DNA of 32,452 bases from Chryseosolibacter sp036402115. GTDB taxonomy: Bacteria; Bacteroidota; Bacteroidia; Cytophagales; Cyclobacteriaceae. Shown one piece after another: positions 7,703-15,409 of this stretch. Under the pieces are notes generated by a model. That model was not told where the DNA came from. It saw nothing but the letters and a program-made list of their open reading frames with translations, and searched no databases. Position 1 is the first letter of the stretch. Every line of letters starts with the position of its first letter. A program made the position numbers and the translations under genes. The stretch is taken from positions 1 through 32,452 of the forward strand of contig DASWTM010000329.1 in the NCBI GenBank assembly GCA_036402115.1, in the 5' to 3' direction.

Positions 7703-9841
7703 CTAGGAGAGACTGGTTTCAGAGTCGAAGTCATCGAGTTTGATAGACGGTCCACTGAACTCCTTTTCGACAGCCGTGTGCTTTCCGTTCGATGCAGGGG
7801 ATTTCAGCCCATACACTGATACAGCCAGTTCATCTTTTTCGGTGGATGTCAATGTACGATCAGCCTGCGCCTCTGATTCATTGAGAATCGACTTCAATTG
7901 CTCGATCTGACCAATGATGCGTTCGCGGTGGTGTAATACTTCTCCTTTCTTGTCAAGCTTGAAGAACGATACGGTTTCTTTCAGCGCACCCGCCTGATTA
8001 TTGAAGTTGGTAGCTGCGGATGCAAGCTCTTCGGACGAAGATGCGTTTTGCTGCGTCACCTGGTTAAGCTGCGCGAGTGCAGCATTGATTTGTTCCGCAC
8101 CTGTACGCTGCTCTGTGCTGGAAGATGAAATTTCGCGCACCAGATTGAAAGACTTTTGCACATCCGGTCCGAGCTCATCAAGAAGATGTCCGGCATTTTC
8201 GGCTTCGCGAATTGTATTTTTAGAGAGGTCGATAATCTGAACAGCTGACTGTTGACTTCTTTCGGCAAGCTTGCGTACTTCGTTTGCCACTACTGCAAAC
8301 CCTTTACCGTGTTCACCGGCCCGTGCAGCTTCCACCGCTGCATTAATAGCCAGCAAGTTGGTTTTGTCAGCGATCTCATTAATGATCTCAATCTTCTCAG
8401 TGATTTCACGAATGGACTGGAACGTTGCATCGGTGGCTTTTCTTACCACTTTCATTTTTTCCGCGGCCTCTTTGGTCATCACTTCTGCCTGGGATGCATT
8501 GTCAGCATTCTGATTGATATTGCTTACCATTTGTTCAACGGACGAGGAGATCTCTTCCAGCGAACTTGCCTGCTCGGTCGCACCTTGCGCAACAATTTGT
8601 GAACTTTTGCTGATCTCAAGCGATCCTAATGAAATTTCTCCGGCCCCTTTTGTGATTTCCGTAACAATCTCATGCAACTTCTTAATCATGTTCTTAAGTG
8701 CATTATCAAGCTCACCGTCTTTGAGCGTGGTCCGTGCCGATTGCTGGGCGCTGTAGATGTTTCCTTTTGAAACCAGGTTCGCAACGGCCACACTATCCTT
8801 AAGGCTTTGAATAAGATCGTTTACTGAGTTTTGTGTCTCACCAAGTTCGTCTTCCGTTGTCACGACCAGTGGCTGTGGTATAATACCTTCTGAAAGCTTC
8901 ACGGCAGCCTCACGGATTGTCTTGATGTTTGCTGTCAGTTGATTGGAGAATCGTATGGCAAGTATCAAACCCAAAAGAAGTTCCACAACAAATACAATTG
9001 CGAAAGTCAATGTCGTCTGAAATGTCAACTCCTGTGTACGCTGCTCGATGGTAGCTTCAAGTTTGTCAAGGATTGGCTCCAGCTTGTAAATATTGGCTCT
9101 CATTTCGCCCATTAAACCCTCCTTCTCGGAAAATCCAATGGCTGTTTCTCCCTTGACAACCTCGTTAAAATTGGTCTCGTAGGTATTTAGCAGCGCGGTT
9201 ATGGCAGCTGCATTAGCGCCACGGCTCACTTTTTTTCGCAGCTCTTCGATCTCCGCCTGGAAATTCTTTACATATGACAGCTCTTTGCGAAGGAAAAAAT
9301 CCTTCTCATGCCTGCGCAGCGTCAACAGGCTGACCATATCGATTTTGTAGTTCGAAGTTTCAAGCGCTTTGATTGCAGCGCGCAGCTCACCTTCGTCCCC
9401 GTAGTTCTTAAATCCGCGCTGACGATACGCAGCAACGATCTTTTTGAAGGTATCATGGTATTCCTTCACACTTTGATTTAGTGCGATTAAGTCCGCTTCA
9501 ATGTTCAGCTTCGATGACCAGTCGCTATTCAGAAGCGATCTAATCAATGAGTCCTGTTCCGCAACGAACGATGCAAGGTCGTTGGCATATTTGCTGTTAC
9601 CGGTTTTCATGAACTCTTCGTTCTGTGTGTCACGCATCAGAAAGTCTTTTTCAGACTTACGCATGTTCAGCGCCAGCGTATTGATTGTTTTAAAATCTTT
9701 CTCCACGCTGCGAATTTCCATAATGCGGTTAATGGAGTAATAGCCCCATCCCGCGAGAACGCTGGACAGAAACAAAACCATTCCGAAAGCGATAAGCAGC
9801 TTCCCTTTTATTTTTTTCGATTTAAAGATGTTGAGATTCAT
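7703..9841 (-). CDS. Methyl-accepting chemotaxis protein with a helical (HBM-like) sensor domain
   Basis: Transmembrane chemoreceptor feeding CheW/CheA. The 712-residue protein has TM1 at about 13-36, a periplasmic region of about 240 residues, TM2 at about 277-297, a HAMP domain (298-350) and a long helical signalling domain whose hairpin tip is visible around residues 486-526 (ADKTNLLAINAAVEAARAGE, then GKGFAVVANEVRKLAERSQ). The periplasmic part contains the same motif twice, MRKSEKDFLMR at 60-70 and LRRHEKDFFLR at 175-185, as expected for two stacked helical bundles of the HBM type. The C-terminal tail of about 80 residues is polar and ends without a CheR-binding pentapeptide. It is the only receptor here and immediately precedes cheW, so it is probably the dedicated input. 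The ligand is unknown. Confidence 0.95.
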   Translation of the reverse strand: MNLNIFKSKKIKGKLLIAFGMVLFLSSVLAGWGYYSINRIMEIRSVEKDFKTINTLALNMRKSEKDFLMRDTQNEEFMKTGNSKYANDLASFVAEQDSLIRSLLNSDWSSKLNIEADLIALNQSVKEYHDTFKKIVAAYRQRGFKNYGDEGELRAAIKALETSNYKIDMVSLLTLRRHEKDFFLRKELSYVKNFQAEIEELRKKVSRGANAAAITALLNTYETNFNEVVKGETAIGFSEKEGLMGEMRANIYKLEPILDKLEATIEQRTQELTFQTTLTFAIVFVVELLLGLILAIRFSNQLTANIKTIREAAVKLSEGIIPQPLVVTTEDELGETQNSVNDLIQSLKDSVAVANLVSKGNIYSAQQSARTTLKDGELDNALKNMIKKLHEIVTEITKGAGEISLGSLEISKSSQIVAQGATEQASSLEEISSSVEQMVSNINQNADNASQAEVMTKEAAEKMKVVRKATDATFQSIREITEKIEIINEIADKTNLLAINAAVEAARAGEHGKGFAVVANEVRKLAERSQQSAVQIIDLSKNTIREAENAGHLLDELGPDVQKSFNLVREISSSSTEQRTGAEQINAALAQLNQVTQQNASSSEELASAATNFNNQAGALKETVSFFKLDKKGEVLHHRERIIGQIEQLKSILNESEAQADRTLTSTEKDELAVSVYGLKSPASNGKHTAVEKEFSGPSIKLDDFDSETSLS

Positions 9842-9984
9842 ACAGCTAGTTATTTGATGGATTCTTGAGGTTTATTGATTCATAAATTTTTATCATACAA
9901 AGGATCACGAACATGGCCGCGTCAGCGATAAAAAACGCAATTGATCTCTCCGAGAGGAAGTCAGATAAAGCATGTTTAATTGTC

Positions 9985-10362
9985 TTATGCATGGCTAATT
10001 ACATTTTCGATTTCAGAAAAAAAGGTTTCCGCGCGGTATGGCTTCTTGATCCAGGCGTCCAGGCCGGCTTCCCTTGCTTTTGCCATTTTGTCCCCACTTA
10101 ATTCGGTCGTCAGAAAAATAACCGGAACGTTAGATGTTGCTGCGTTGGTTTTGATCAGCTTCAGTAAGTCAAAGCCAGTGCAGTCGGGCATGTTGTAGTC
10201 GGTAAGTACGAGATTGACTTTGTTCGGCTTTTCGGTCAGAATTGTGTAGGCTTCGTTTCCGTTTGCAGCCCCAATCGTTTCATAACCTCTGCGCTGCAAG
10301 GTTTCGCACACAAAATTTCTAATGCTTGTAAAATCATCTACGACCAAAATTGTCTTCTTCAT
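9985..10362 (-). CDS. Second single-domain response regulator, CheY type
   Basis: A 125-residue receiver domain. Numbered from the ATG at 10362, the acid pocket is D9/D10, the phospho-acceptor D55 (LVLTDYNMPDCTG) and the conserved lysine K107 (IKKPY). The frame also has a GTG at 10371, nine bases upstream, but the ATG gives a normal CheY N-terminus (MKKTILVVDD). It lies upstream of the chemoreceptor, separated by 143 bp that contain no other gene, so the receptor may have its own promoter. A pair of direct repeats lies 60-90 bp upstream (10421-10454). The likely phosphodonor is CheA, although the nearby orphan-type sensor proteins could also use it. Confidence 0.92.
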   Translation of the reverse strand: MKKTILVVDDFTSIRNFVCETLQRRGYETIGAANGNEAYTILTEKPNKVNLVLTDYNMPDCTGFDLLKLIKTNAATSNVPVIFLTTELSGDKMAKAREAGLDAWIKKPYRAETFFSEIENVISHA

Positions 10363-10420
10363 CTCTTTCACTGATTACTTCACGAATTTATAGTGGCTCC
10401 TGCGACATCAATAGCGGGAA

Positions 10421-10454
10421 TGATTAGGTGGGAGGTCCTTTCGATTAGGTGGCA
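10421..10454. repeat. Two 10-bp direct repeats, 21-bp pitch, upstream of cheY
   Basis: GATTAGGTGG occurs at 10422-10431 and again at 10443-10452, with the flanking position +2 (A) also shared, separated by 11 bp. The repeats sit just after the stop of the outer-membrane gene and 60-90 bp upstream of the cheY start. LytTR-type regulators are known to bind paired direct repeats about two helical turns apart, and one is encoded at 12514-13257, so a regulatory site is possible. No consensus match is claimed. Confidence 0.35.
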
Positions 10455-11312
10455 TCAATTCCCGGTTTCAATGGAGAGGTAGATGAAGGCATCGAAGCCA
10501 TGGAACGCCCCATCACTAAAATCGGCCGGAAATCCGAAAGCAGGCACGAGCTGTGTGCTGCCTGCGTTGAACGCAAAACGCACGGCTGGGCTTATGGTGA
10601 ATTCACGGAAGACCCGCTTGTTATCCATAGATTGTTCCAATCCGCGGTTATAGCATTGTTCGAGCATCAAGTTAGCTTTCCTCGAAATAGAGAATACAAT
10701 GCCGGACGCGACCGATAGAACTTTTTCTTCAGGCGGGCCTTGCAGCAGTGGCTCTCCCTGTGCTGACCCGCGCTGTAACATCCAGCTGCCAGCAAGATTT
10801 AAGTGCGTTGTTACATTCGTGGAAGTCCTCTTGGTCATGGCTAATTTCAAGGCTGCCCCCGGACCGTGTTTCGCACCAACACCCAAATCTGTAACGGGAA
10901 GGAGAATGGATATCGATGGTGCGAGAAGGCACCACTTGTTTCTTCCAAAAAGTAGCGGTCGGTAGGTGATCTGGAGATCTCCCACCTGAAATCCCGTAGC
11001 GCCATCGCGAGGTGTAGATTGGAAAGAGTGGATTGTAACGGGAAGGTCAAAACTCATCTGGTGTTCTTCTCCTGCGAGTGGAATCTCAACTTCGAATTGG
11101 TATTCAGCAAAGTTCTTCCTGGTCAATAGCGAGGAAACAAATTGCAATGACCCTGAATTTTGATTCAATGCCTCGTCAACGAACATCGAGTTATCTTCAA
11201 TTGCTGCGGCTCCGTAGTACCGATAACTGCCTCTTACGATCGTTGTGTCGGAAAGTGCCACGCAGTTTGATGCAGCAGCGATGAAGCTTAAAAGGGAAAG
11301 TATTTTCAACAC
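10455..11312 (-). CDS. Predicted outer-membrane beta-barrel protein, phenol-degradation MetA-like
   Basis: A 285-residue exported protein. It has a signal peptide (hydrophobic residues 4-18, likely cut near 20) and then alternating polar/hydrophobic strands ending in aromatic residues, such as TGFQVGDLQITYRPLLFG and SISILLPVTDLGVGAKHGPG, a pattern I associate with the transporter-like Phenol_MetA_deg family (PF13557). The frame opens with GTG at 11312 (the next codon is TTG); no ATG is available nearby. It follows the PAS protein by 8 bp, so the two are very likely co-transcribed. Placed within a chemosensory cluster it might supply or sense the ligand at the outer membrane, but that is inference. 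Family assignment is moderate. Confidence 0.75.
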   Translation of the reverse strand: MLKILSLLSFIAAASNCVALSDTTIVRGSYRYYGAAAIEDNSMFVDEALNQNSGSLQFVSSLLTRKNFAEYQFEVEIPLAGEEHQMSFDLPVTIHSFQSTPRDGATGFQVGDLQITYRPLLFGRNKWCLLAPSISILLPVTDLGVGAKHGPGAALKLAMTKRTSTNVTTHLNLAGSWMLQRGSAQGEPLLQGPPEEKVLSVASGIVFSISRKANLMLEQCYNRGLEQSMDNKRVFREFTISPAVRFAFNAGSTQLVPAFGFPADFSDGAFHGFDAFIYLSIETGN

Positions 11313-11320
11313 GTGTGGCG

Positions 11321-12412
11321 TTAATGTTGATTCCCTGAATTTTCCGGACGGGGCAGCGTGATAAGCACAACTAGCTCTGCCGGTGGAATCACAATAAATT
11401 GAATGCTTCCCTTCAATTTAAAAACGATCTTCTTAGCCGCATAGCAGTTCACAAGTTCCGGATAGCTTAAAATTTCAGAATACCCGAAGTTGACAATCTG
11501 AAGTTTCTCTGATATTCCCTGCGCAGTTTTGAACCCCTTCGCGCGAATGATGATCTCGACTGCGCTGCTATTTCCAAGGGCGTCAATTACCAATTGATTA
11601 TCGCTCGTCTTCTCCAGACTACAAATGAAGTTTAGCAGATTTCTCATGAGCGAGAGGACGGTGTGCCCGTGATGCATGAGTAGGAACGGCTCCTGCATCT
11701 TATAACTGAGTCTGGCGCATTGTCCGAAAGCAGACTCCTGCATTTCCGTATGAAGAAGTTCGCATATAGTTTGGAAGCCAAGAGGACCATTCCCTGACTC
11801 GAATCCCTTGTCCGACTCAGCGAAGAGAATAAGCCGGTGAAGTTTATCATCCAGCCTTGCAGCAAACGTCTCTATCTTAGCGTTAAGCTGTTTTATTTCG
11901 TTGATGTCGTCTGACAGCCGTGTTAAGTTCAACAGTCCCTGAATTGTGGCAAGCGGGCCTCGAAGTGCATGAGACGAAAGATACACGAATCGATCCAGCT
12001 CCTCTGTTTTCGCATCGAGTTGGGCGTACATCAAATTGATTTCTTCAAGGTTCTTGAATTTGAGGACAATCATTCCGCTGAGATCAGCAATCAACCCTAG
12101 GTAGAACCCGGAAATTCCATAGGCAATTCGCGTAGAATTTTTAGACCGGATGTCAAAACGTTCTTCTTCAAAATAGCCCTTACGCAAGCGCTTTTTTATT
12201 TCTTCGTGCAAGTTGCCAATGCACGAAAAAATTGCCAACGAATGACCTCGCAGCTCATCCATGGTATACCCTGTTGCTTCAAGAATGTTCTGACTAATGG
12301 ATACAAAGCGTAGTTTATTGTCAAGTATGAGGGAGTCTGGAAAAATGGCACCGATACGTTGCCTGATGGTTTCGTTTGAGATAACAGATCGTGTAATATC
12401 AGTTTCGGCCAT
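11321..12412 (-). CDS. PAS-domain protein with a degenerate histidine-kinase core
   Basis: A 363-residue cytosolic protein without membrane segments. Residues about 15-122 form a PAS domain (GAIFPDSLILDNKLRFVSIS, then GYTMDELRGHSL). A coiled coil leads to a HisKA-like segment with H148 in LSSHALRGPLATIQGLL, the usual phospho-acceptor context. The following ATPase-like domain looks broken: the N-box region reads LMRNLLNFICSLE, with F262 where the Mg-ATP-binding Asn is expected, and the DxGxG box is replaced by AKGFKTAQGI with no later GxGxG loop. Such a protein could act as a phosphotransfer dimer or a sensor scaffold for another kinase instead of being a kinase itself. It is followed 8 bp later by the outer-membrane gene and lies 101 bp downstream of the LytTR regulator gene. 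Confidence 0.8.
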   Translation of the reverse strand: MAETDITRSVISNETIRQRIGAIFPDSLILDNKLRFVSISQNILEATGYTMDELRGHSLAIFSCIGNLHEEIKKRLRKGYFEEERFDIRSKNSTRIAYGISGFYLGLIADLSGMIVLKFKNLEEINLMYAQLDAKTEELDRFVYLSSHALRGPLATIQGLLNLTRLSDDINEIKQLNAKIETFAARLDDKLHRLILFAESDKGFESGNGPLGFQTICELLHTEMQESAFGQCARLSYKMQEPFLLMHHGHTVLSLMRNLLNFICSLEKTSDNQLVIDALGNSSAVEIIIRAKGFKTAQGISEKLQIVNFGYSEILSYPELVNCYAAKKIVFKLKGSIQFIVIPPAELVVLITLPRPENSGNQH

Positions 12413-12513
12413 CGTGGATGCTTTTTTGATAAGCCGAAATTAGTTCGTGCCCAACGGGAAACGAAGCACAAATGAGTGGTCGGGAGTATTGAATGAGTAG
12501 CCGGAGAATGCGG

Positions 12514-13257
12514 TTAATGTGATATCCGGTTGAGAAAACTCTCTTTTTTTCGTTTGGATACGTCTAACGAAACATCGTTTGCCATAATCACATATCCGCC
12601 TTCTCCCCTAACGTATTTTTTGATAGATCCCAAATTGATCAGATAGGAGTTGTGAATCCTGAAAAAGTTCTGATCAATAAGAATATCCTCATATTCCTTA
12701 AGTGTCCGGCTAACGAGGTACTTCTTTCCGTCAGCGCAAACGATATTCGTGTAGTTGCTGGAGGCCTCACAATAAATAATGTCGCTGATTTTCACGAACA
12801 CGAGGCCATCGGTAGTCGGCAGCGCGAGTTTATAATTTTGTGGCTGCGCAGGTTTAAGGTTTTCAATCAATTGTTCGAGACGTTGCGAAAAACTGCCATT
12901 CAGCTTTCGTTCAACCTTACCCAGTGCTTTTTTGAGTTCTTCAATATCGATCGGCTTCAGGAGGTAATCGATGGCGGAAAATTTAAACGCCTTTATTGCA
13001 TATTCTGAATACGCAGTTGTAAAAACCACTTCAAAGTTTACCGATTTAATTTTTGCCAAGAGGTCAAATCCGGTTTCACGCTGCATCTGGATATCAAGAA
13101 AAACGACATCCGGTTTATGTTCGGCAATGGCCGCGAGCCCTTCTTCTACATTCTGACAAAGGGCTTTGACTTCAACATTGTCGCAGAAATCCTCGAGTAG
13201 AATTTTTAAACTCTCTCGACTCTTTAATTCATCGTCAACAATTATGCTTCGGATCAT
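12514..13257 (-). CDS. LytTR-family DNA-binding response regulator
   Basis: A 247-residue transcription regulator: a receiver domain with D8/D9, phospho-acceptor D55 (VVFLDIQMQRETG), the switch Thr in VVFTTAYSEYAIKAF and K102 in YLLKPID, a linker around 115-145, then a LytTR DNA-binding domain with its typical segments IIYCEASSNYTNIV, FFRIHNSYLINL and the end VSLDVSKRKKESFL. LytTR regulators usually pair with LytS-type kinases; the only intact one here is the multi-PAS kinase at 7-2859, at the far end of the same block. The adjacent PAS pseudo-kinase is a second possible partner. It is the first gene of the block in transcription order. Confidence 0.95.
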   Translation of the reverse strand: MIRSIIVDDELKSRESLKILLEDFCDNVEVKALCQNVEEGLAAIAEHKPDVVFLDIQMQRETGFDLLAKIKSVNFEVVFTTAYSEYAIKAFKFSAIDYLLKPIDIEELKKALGKVERKLNGSFSQRLEQLIENLKPAQPQNYKLALPTTDGLVFVKISDIIYCEASSNYTNIVCADGKKYLVSRTLKEYEDILIDQNFFRIHNSYLINLGSIKKYVRGEGGYVIMANDVSLDVSKRKKESFLNRISH

Positions 13258-13351
13258 GGGGTATTACAAAACTACATCTTTTACGAAATAATCGTTATGC
13301 GCTAATAGATAAATTCGCTTTGTATATGTAAGGTTTGCGCCCGCGCGAAAT

Positions 13352-13379
13352 AAAAAAAGACTGCCCTTTCGAACAGCCT
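13352..13379 (-). terminator. Rho-independent terminator after the porin gene
   Basis: Read on the minus strand, AGGCTGTTC-GAAA-GGGCAGTCT forms a 9-bp stem (including G-T pairs) with a GAAA tetraloop and is followed by a run of seven T. It begins 22 bp after the stop codon of the porin-like gene at 13402 and separates it from the LytTR regulator. Confidence 0.8.
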
Positions 13380-13401
13380 TTTAACCTAACCCCCAAGAAT
13401 C

Positions 13402-14574
13402 TTAAATTCCGGCTTCAATCTGGAATCGACACATCCAGGCGTGATCCACACGCGATTGCGGTCGATACGAGCTCTGCAGGGTAATGTCTCCCTGTAGTTT
13501 CACGCGATGACCCTTGATGTATTTATTAATACCGAGTGTATATTCTTCCTTGTATTTTTCTTTTGAAAGGATTGCCTGAGTCGGGATAACCGAAGAATAA
13601 CGGCCTACAACCTCAACATTATTTTTAAAGACGTACCCTCCCTGATAGTTCTGACCTTCGCCCGTGTAAACGTAGCGCTCGTCACCGTCTTCGTTAGTCG
13701 TTATCGGGTTGTTCGTTTCTCGTAGAATGTATTCGCCTGCCAGTGAAAATCCTTTATACTTGAAGAGCGCATCAACCATGTTGGTCTTGATATCGCGGCC
13801 TTCATAAAGGTACGTGCCCAGCTGGCCAGCAGTACGCGCAGCATTTTCGTTAAAGCTTGATACAAAACCAATCGACAACTTCGGCTTTGATTCACGAACG
13901 AGGTCGCCTTCAAAGTAGTCGCCCCCGTTTGTAAATGCACCGAACGGCAACAGCTCGAATCTTCCAGTGTAGGCTAACCCTTTGTCTGATGACGTAATGT
14001 TCCGCCCCTCACCACTTGAGATCGCTCCGCGCAAAACATAAAAGCTTGTTTTATAAATAAATTGAGCACCGAAGTCACGATCTATATTGAAAGTGCTGTT
14101 AACAATCGAGCGGTCCGCCAACTGAAGGTCGCCTGACGAGTTTACGCGCTGTCTGTTGCCCGGGAGCTTTGTTTGACCAAGTCCTACCGCCAACTGCTTG
14201 CTGACCGCATACTGCACGTACGCATCACGGATCACGTTAGGAAAATTCAAGCTTTCATAATCCATATCCCCTCGCGAGAACGATAGCTGAAGCACATATG
14301 TAAGTTTTGGAGAATGAACAAAGCCGTCAAATCGCAAACGCATTCTGCGCACGCGAGCCTCAACTTCTGAAATGTTCAGGTCGGTGCCGCTTTCTGTCTT
14401 GAACGCAAATCTGTTTTGAATGCGGAATCGCAAATTCAAGGAGAACGTGCTATCAGGCGCGATAATGCCAAGACCTTTTCCAAACGTAAAATACGGCACG
14501 GGAGATGGTTTCACCTGCGCCTGTGTTGACGCGCTGAGCATCATGGTGATTGCAATAACAAAAAGTGTTCTCAT
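13402..14574 (-). CDS. Outer-membrane porin, phosphate-selective porin O/P-like
   Basis: A 390-residue outer-membrane channel. A signal peptide (residues 1-19, ending STQAQ) is followed by beta-strand-rich sequence typical of the porin O/P family (PF07396): the early SLNLRFRIQNRFAF strand, then EVEARVRRMRLRFDGFVHSPKLTYVLQLSF, and the VRDAYVQYAVSKQLAVGLGQTKLPGNRQR segment, in which the GQ-K-P-RQ pattern is characteristic. The C-terminus ends in a strand of aromatic and alternating residues, AWMCRFQIEAGI. It is monocistronic: a terminator follows and 260 bp without a gene precede it. The substrate cannot be told; phosphate is only the family name. Confidence 0.88.
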   Translation of the reverse strand: MRTLFVIAITMMLSASTQAQVKPSPVPYFTFGKGLGIIAPDSTFSLNLRFRIQNRFAFKTESGTDLNISEVEARVRRMRLRFDGFVHSPKLTYVLQLSFSRGDMDYESLNFPNVIRDAYVQYAVSKQLAVGLGQTKLPGNRQRVNSSGDLQLADRSIVNSTFNIDRDFGAQFIYKTSFYVLRGAISSGEGRNITSSDKGLAYTGRFELLPFGAFTNGGDYFEGDLVRESKPKLSIGFVSSFNENAARTAGQLGTYLYEGRDIKTNMVDALFKYKGFSLAGEYILRETNNPITTNEDGDERYVYTGEGQNYQGGYVFKNNVEVVGRYSSVIPTQAILSKEKYKEEYTLGINKYIKGHRVKLQGDITLQSSYRPQSRVDHAWMCRFQIEAGI

Positions 14575-14608
14575 GGGGTTGAACGTTAATTTGTGCGTTT
14601 TGTGAATG

Positions 14609-14616
14609 CAAAATTA
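14609..14616 (-). promoter_or_regulatory. Candidate -7 element for the porin gene
   Basis: On the minus strand TAATTTTG matches the Bacteroidota -7 consensus TAnnTTTG exactly and ends 34 bp before the porin start, giving a leader of about 30 nt. No convincing TTG is found 17-23 bp further upstream, so the call is tentative. The rest of the 260-bp gap (14575-14834) shows no other signal. Confidence 0.3.
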
Positions 14617-14834
14617 ACTGCGCCTTAGAGTCGTGGGAGTCTGAATGAGCAGACGGGAAGTATTAGTTATTGGACGGAAGCCACAAGCTATTTGGAATTA
14701 AGGAAACGAGTGACCAATGAGAAAAACAATTAAGACAAAGGCGAAGGCATGGTGCTCACATATTAATCTTATCGATCGGCCAATTGATATATCGAGAACG
14801 TGGAGAAGCCTCCATGACCTCCCACATTCCGACA

Positions 14835-15305
14835 TCACTTCTTCTTTTTCAGGAAAAAAGGGCGCCCAAATCCCGTGAGCGCATTTGTCAACTCATCCTT
14901 CGCGAGCTCATTGCCGTTTCGAAAAAATCGAATAGCATTATTTTGTGAGCTAACCGAAACGCTGTCGCCCTTCATAATAGGTTTTGCACTGGGAAAAAGG
15001 AACGTGATGGTATCCTTCGACCGCTCGTAAATTAAGTATAACATGTCGTGCTCTTTGAAATGTGCCTTCAGGCTGTCTTCACGATATTCCTTTGGATCGC
15101 CCGACAAGAGCAAACACCGAAGCCGTCCCATGTTTTCATTAAGCATTTGAACGCTGTCTACCCTTGCCGTGAATTCATATGCCACACCCTTCACAAACCA
15201 TTCACGCTCTTCATCCATCCGTGTCTTTTGGCGATAAAAGCTCCGCACAATCAAAAGGAAACATAACAACGCAATTCCACCAAGGATTAAGAGTATTTTT
15301 TTCAT
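14835..15305 (-). CDS. Hypothetical membrane-anchored protein
   Basis: Not recognised. The 156-residue product starts MKKILLILGG and has one hydrophobic segment at about 4-21 followed by basic residues, consistent with a single N-terminal anchor; there is no lipobox cysteine at a usual position. The remainder is soluble and charged, with a middle segment LYLIYERSKDTITFLFPSAKPI that may form a small beta domain, and a lysine-rich tail (FFLKKKK). It is flanked by genes on the same strand but 104 bp or more away from each, so it is probably transcribed alone. The frame is long and the N-terminus sensible, which supports a real gene. Confidence 0.7.
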   Translation of the reverse strand: MKKILLILGGIALLCFLLIVRSFYRQKTRMDEEREWFVKGVAYEFTARVDSVQMLNENMGRLRCLLLSGDPKEYREDSLKAHFKEHDMLYLIYERSKDTITFLFPSAKPIMKGDSVSVSSQNNAIRFFRNGNELAKDELTNALTGFGRPFFLKKKK

Positions 15306-15409
15306 ATCTGCGAAGATATAAGATCGAATTTTTCGGGCAAACCGCTAGCATGAAAGCATAGATAAAGAAAATGAAGGGGACGTTTGTCAAAAGCGACACC
15401 GTCACCAAT

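Noticed and set aside
13267..13274. TAGTTTTG on the minus strand as a -7 box for the LytTR regulator
   Set aside because: It matches the consensus but ends only 9 bp before the start codon and has no TTG at the right distance upstream, so it is probably chance.
14717..14878. A 53-codon frame on the plus strand, starting MRKTIKTKAKAW
   Set aside because: It overlaps the end of the gene at 14835-15305 on the opposite strand by 44 bp, has no promoter or family signal, and has a composition like translated non-coding DNA.
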